Below are positions 6,795 through 9,286 of a DNA stretch of 9,286 bases, one piece after another. Source of the DNA: a bacterium (GTDB taxonomy: Bacteria > UBP15 > UBA6099); the NCBI GenBank assembly GCA_029573925.1, contig JAKQBV010000004.1, positions 1 to 9,286 on the forward strand, read 5' to 3'. The notes below the pieces were generated by a model. It ran no database searches and was not told where the DNA came from. It was given only the letters and a program-made list of their open reading frames with translations. Both the position numbers and the translations under genes were made by a program. Each line of letters opens with the position of its first letter. Position 1 is the stretch's first letter.

Positions 6795-7477
6795 TGCTTA
6801 ATCCCGGAACCGTGTCGATAATCATCCCGGCGTACAATGAGGCGGACAGGCTGGGACACACGCTCGAAGCGCTCATTCACTGCGGTTTGGGAGATGAAAC
6901 GATAGTGATCGACGACGGTTCGACTGACGACACGGCGCAGGTGGCCCTCGCGCACGGGGCGAGGCTTGTAAGAAGGCCGAAGAACAGAGGCAAGGGAGCC
7001 GCGCTGAACGCCGGCCTCGCCGCCGCTCTCGGAGAGACCATCATGTTTCTCGACGCCGACCTCGGCGACAGCGCCTCGAACGCGCGTCCGATACTCGACG
7101 CCGTCCGCTCAGGCGGCGCGGATATGGCTATAGGCAGTTTTTCGGTTCCCGGAGGCGGGTTCGGTTTCGTGCTCAAATTCGCCCGTTGGGGAGTGCGTCT
7201 TATGTGCGGATACAATGCGACATCCCCCCTCTCCGGCCAGCGCGCGTTGCGCCGCTCAACCCTCGAATGCGTCTATCCTCTAAGAAATGATTTCGGGGTG
7301 GAAACATCCATGCTCATCGATGCGGTGCGCGCCGGAAAAAAGGTGGTCGAGGTTCCCGTCGCGCTCTCCCACAGGCCGACCGGCAAAACTCTTCGCGGCT
7401 ACATGCACCGCGCCCGGCAGGGACTGGATATTTCAAGAGCCTTGCTTTCCGCCGCCTTCAAACGCAAGGCGAAATAA
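6794..7477 (+). CDS. Family 2 glycosyltransferase
   Basis: A 227-residue GT-A fold, inverting family 2 glycosyltransferase, probably cytoplasmic or membrane-peripheral as no transmembrane segment is evident. VSIIIPAYNEADRL begins at residue 7, IDDGSTDDT is at 39-47 (nucleotide binding), KNRGKGAALNAGL at 63-75, and the DxD-type metal site DAD at 87-89 in FLDADLGD. PLSGQRALRR at 145-154 and GVET at 168-171 form the acceptor/catalytic region, and HRPTGKTLRGYMHRARQG is at 193-210. The pattern resembles dolichyl-phosphate mannose synthase-like and glucosyl-3-phosphoglycerate synthase-like enzymes, without the C-terminal membrane helices of some of them. Its ATG shares one base with the steB stop (TGATG), so translation is probably coupled. 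Placement behind steA-steB suggests an envelope polymer or lipid carrier as acceptor. Donor and acceptor sugars cannot be deduced. Confidence 0.9.
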   Translation: MLNPGTVSIIIPAYNEADRLGHTLEALIHCGLGDETIVIDDGSTDDTAQVALAHGARLVRRPKNRGKGAALNAGLAAALGETIMFLDADLGDSASNARPILDAVRSGGADMAIGSFSVPGGGFGFVLKFARWGVRLMCGYNATSPLSGQRALRRSTLECVYPLRNDFGVETSMLIDAVRAGKKVVEVPVALSHRPTGKTLRGYMHRARQGLDISRALLSAAFKRKAK

Positions 7478-7509
7478 AACTAAACCCGAATCCTAATGAC
7501 GGATTCTGG
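7472..7509 (-). terminator. Intrinsic terminator-like hairpin after mlaD
   Basis: Read on the minus strand, two bases after the mlaD stop, CCAGAATCC pairs with GGATTCGGG across a seven-base loop: six pairs, one A-G mismatch, then two more pairs. A T-rich tail, TTTAGTTTTATTT (7472-7484), follows directly. The tail overlaps the last codons of the convergent glycosyltransferase gene. On the plus strand the same hairpin has no T-run, so it should stop only the mla transcript well. Confidence 0.55.
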
Positions 7510-7510
7510 A

Positions 7511-8851
7511 TCAATATCTCTGAAGAAGGCCGAAAGAGGCCGAATTGTCTTTCATAAAGCTTTCCCAGCCTAACATGTAGTAGAGATTGTCATTTATTGC
7601 CCGTCCGGCGCGGAGGTTCAATTGAAGGTCGTTCGGGTCGGATATTTCGCCAACGTAATAAGTTTTGTTTTTCTGATACTCGAACCCGCCGCCAAGCTTG
7701 CCGCTTTTTACGCCGAATTTGTACCACATGTCCGGCTTGAACCCTTTGACACCGAACTGAAGGTTGGTCGTGCTGTTTTCGCCGAGGTCGTCTAAACCGA
7801 AAAGATAAAACACTTCGGAGTTAGGCGGGAACACCCTCACGTTCATGTCCGCGAAATATTTGTCTTTCCTTCCCTCGTATCTGAGGCCGAAATCAGGTTT
7901 GAACTCGGTGGCGTTGATTGCGCGAATCATCTTGGTAAAACTGCTGGCCGCTTTGTCGGCGTTCTCCATCGTGGCGCGCGTTGTCTTTATCGTCTCTCTG
8001 ATATCCTGATTGACTTCCGTGTCTGTGACAAGGTCGCGAATCGCGCGCGTTGACTCCTCCACGTGCTCAAGCGATTTCTTGAGCGTGTAAACTGTCTGCT
8101 TTATTTCGTTCTTAAAAAGCTCGTCTCCAACAATGTCTTCCGTGTGCAGAACCACGCGGTCTACATCGGTTATGAGCGTGTCTATTTTCAAAGAAGTCGC
8201 CTTGAGATTCTCAGTGATTATTCTGGCGTTTTCGAGAGTGTCGACAACCTTGGCGCTGCCTGTGTCGCCGGTTTGCCTGAGGGCTACGGTGAATTTCAGA
8301 GCTTCCTCGGTTATCATGCGGACATTCTCAGTGGTGGCAAAGATGTCGTTCTGAAGCCTCTCGCTCTCCATCATCACGCGGGTTTTTGCGAGTATCAGGT
8401 TCATCTCGGCGAGCGCTGTGTTTGCCTTGTCGATGATATCAGGAACTGTGGCCGGAGACTTCGTTTCGCTGACGATATCTCCATCGTTGAAATAAGTGTA
8501 AGGCGGAGAAACATTGCGGGGAGCCTCTATGTTAAGCACCTTGTCTTCGAGGAATCCCACCTTGATAGTGAAATGAGATTGTTTATGAATTTTATATTTC
8601 TTTTCGATGCGAAGATTGAGCATGACATCGCCGTTGTCCATCAGTTCCATAGATTCGACCTTGCCGATGCTGATGCCTGAAAGCCATACGGCGTTGCCCG
8701 CGCCGAGGCCCTGAACGTTGGAGAACACGGCTTTAAGCGTGTAGCTGTTATCGTTGTCGAGGCGCATTTCCTGAACGCGGTTGTAGCCTATGATCAGGAT
8801 GGCGGCTGCGGCAAGAACGCCCGCGCCGACTTTGAAATAATGAGTGAACAT
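7511..8851 (-). CDS. mlaD: MlaD-like MCE protein with C-terminal beta-barrel-like domain
   Basis: Substrate-binding subunit of an MlaFED-type phospholipid transporter, with an extended architecture over its 446 residues; E. coli MlaD has about 180. A single N-terminal membrane helix (about 8-23) anchors it in the inner membrane. The MCE domain spans about 38-127, with the core FSNVQGLGAGNAVWLSG at 43-59 and IGKVESMEL just after. A long helical, heptad-like segment (about 136-310) follows, rich in Thr, Asp and Glu with repeated TxENxR-type stretches. The last 127 residues (about 319-446) alternate aromatic/hydrophobic and polar residues in roughly ten short strands, for example KYFADMNVRVF, EVFYLFGL, MWYKFGVKS and NLYYMLGWE. 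They end in SFGLLQRY with a terminal aromatic, as in outer-membrane beta-barrels. This matches the transenvelope MlaD described in the diderm Firmicute Veillonella. GGAGG inside the end of mlaF sits 7 bases before the ATG, which directly abuts the mlaF stop. Confidence 0.88.
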   Translation of the reverse strand: MFTHYFKVGAGVLAAAAILIIGYNRVQEMRLDNDNSYTLKAVFSNVQGLGAGNAVWLSGISIGKVESMELMDNGDVMLNLRIEKKYKIHKQSHFTIKVGFLEDKVLNIEAPRNVSPPYTYFNDGDIVSETKSPATVPDIIDKANTALAEMNLILAKTRVMMESERLQNDIFATTENVRMITEEALKFTVALRQTGDTGSAKVVDTLENARIITENLKATSLKIDTLITDVDRVVLHTEDIVGDELFKNEIKQTVYTLKKSLEHVEESTRAIRDLVTDTEVNQDIRETIKTTRATMENADKAASSFTKMIRAINATEFKPDFGLRYEGRKDKYFADMNVRVFPPNSEVFYLFGLDDLGENSTTNLQFGVKGFKPDMWYKFGVKSGKLGGGFEYQKNKTYYVGEISDPNDLQLNLRAGRAINDNLYYMLGWESFMKDNSASFGLLQRY

Positions 8852-9286
8852 TTAATTTCCTCCGATCGCGCCGCCGGGCCGCATGGCGTTTAGAAACGCT
8901 CCTATGTGCGGATGCCCGCAGCGCTCCAGTTCGTCGAGTTTGCCTTCGGCCAGTATGCGCCCCTCGTGTATCATCGCTATTCTGTCGCTGATGCGCGACG
9001 CGGCGTCTATGTCGTGCGTTACCACTATCGACGTCGTGCCGTACCTGTCGCGCATCCTCATAATCAAGTCGGAAACGGTGGCGGTCAGGAGCGGGTCGAG
9101 TCCGGCGGTCGGCTCGTCGTAGAGGAGCGCGCGCGGGCTGAGCGCAAGCGCTCTAGCTATCGCCACGCGACGCCTCATCCCTCCGCTCAACTGGTCGGGC
9201 CTGTTTTCTTCCACTCCCTTCAATCCCACCGCCTCAAGCCTTTCCCTCACGATTTCCCGTATCTCTTTCTCTTTCATCCGAGTATG
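8852..9286 (-). CDS. mlaF: MlaF-like ABC transporter ATPase, N terminus outside window
   Basis: C-terminal 144 residues of an ABC ATPase; the frame is open to the right edge, so the apparent internal Met (ATG at 9277) is not the real start. Visible in order are a segment typical of MlaF-type ATPases (VGLKG), the signature LSGGMRRRVAIARA, Walker B with D-loop ALLYDEPTAGLDP, and the H-loop VVTHD, then DRIAMIHEGRILAEG. The LSGGM form, rather than LSGGQ, is characteristic of the MlaF group. Walker A and the Q-loop lie beyond the window. It would power phospholipid movement through MlaE (not seen here, expected upstream) to MlaD. Its TAA touches the mlaD ATG and its last codons contain the mlaD ribosome site, so the two are translationally coupled. 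The truncation is only a window effect. Confidence 0.92.
   Translation of the reverse strand, partial: HTRMKEKEIREIVRERLEAVGLKGVEENRPDQLSGGMRRRVAIARALALSPRALLYDEPTAGLDPLLTATVSDLIMRMRDRYGTTSIVVTHDIDAASRISDRIAMIHEGRILAEGKLDELERCGHPHIGAFLNAMRPGGAIGGN

Noticed and set aside
8852..9286. mlaF as a truncated gene or pseudogene lacking Walker A
   Set aside because: The frame stays open to the window edge, so the missing N-terminal half is simply outside the window.

Overview
The window holds nine protein-coding genes in three blocks and fits a diderm bacterium of moderately high GC. The evidence for a second membrane is an MlaF/MlaD pair at the right end, whose MlaD ends in what looks like an outer-membrane beta-barrel segment. 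The middle block, nadK-recN-steA-steB, is an order best known from Actinobacteria (in Mycobacterium tuberculosis ppnK-recN-Rv1697-Rv1698) but also seen in some Firmicutes-related lineages. Together these suggest an early-branching diderm of the Synergistota or diderm-Firmicutes type. That placement is inference only; there is no rRNA or other marker here.

Left block (about 1-2053, minus strand): a major facilitator superfamily transporter followed 53 bp downstream by a short-chain dehydrogenase/reductase that runs off the left edge. They look like a small uptake-and-oxidation unit for an unidentified small metabolite. A plausible extended -10 promoter lies in the 180-bp divergent gap 2054-2233.

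Central block (2234-7477, plus strand): nadK, recN, steA, steB and a family 2 glycosyltransferase. Gaps are 9, 33 and 13 bp, then a 1-base stop/start overlap, so this reads as one operon. recN and steB start with TTG behind good Shine-Dalgarno sites. The operon joins NADP supply, SMC-like DNA repair, a SteA/SteB pair tied in Corynebacterineae to daughter-cell separation, and a glycosyl transfer step.

Right block (7511-9286, minus strand): mlaF (5' part outside the window) directly followed by mlaD, stop next to start. mlaD has a membrane anchor, an MCE domain, a long helical stalk and a beta-rich C terminus ending in an aromatic residue. This is the layout expected of a protein spanning the periplasm from inner to outer membrane to move lipids. 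It converges on the glycosyltransferase gene, and the 33-bp gap between them holds a terminator-like hairpin for the mla transcript.

No RNA genes, CRISPR arrays, insertion sequences or large repeats were seen. Coding density is very high; the only intergenic stretch above 60 bp is 2054-2233.
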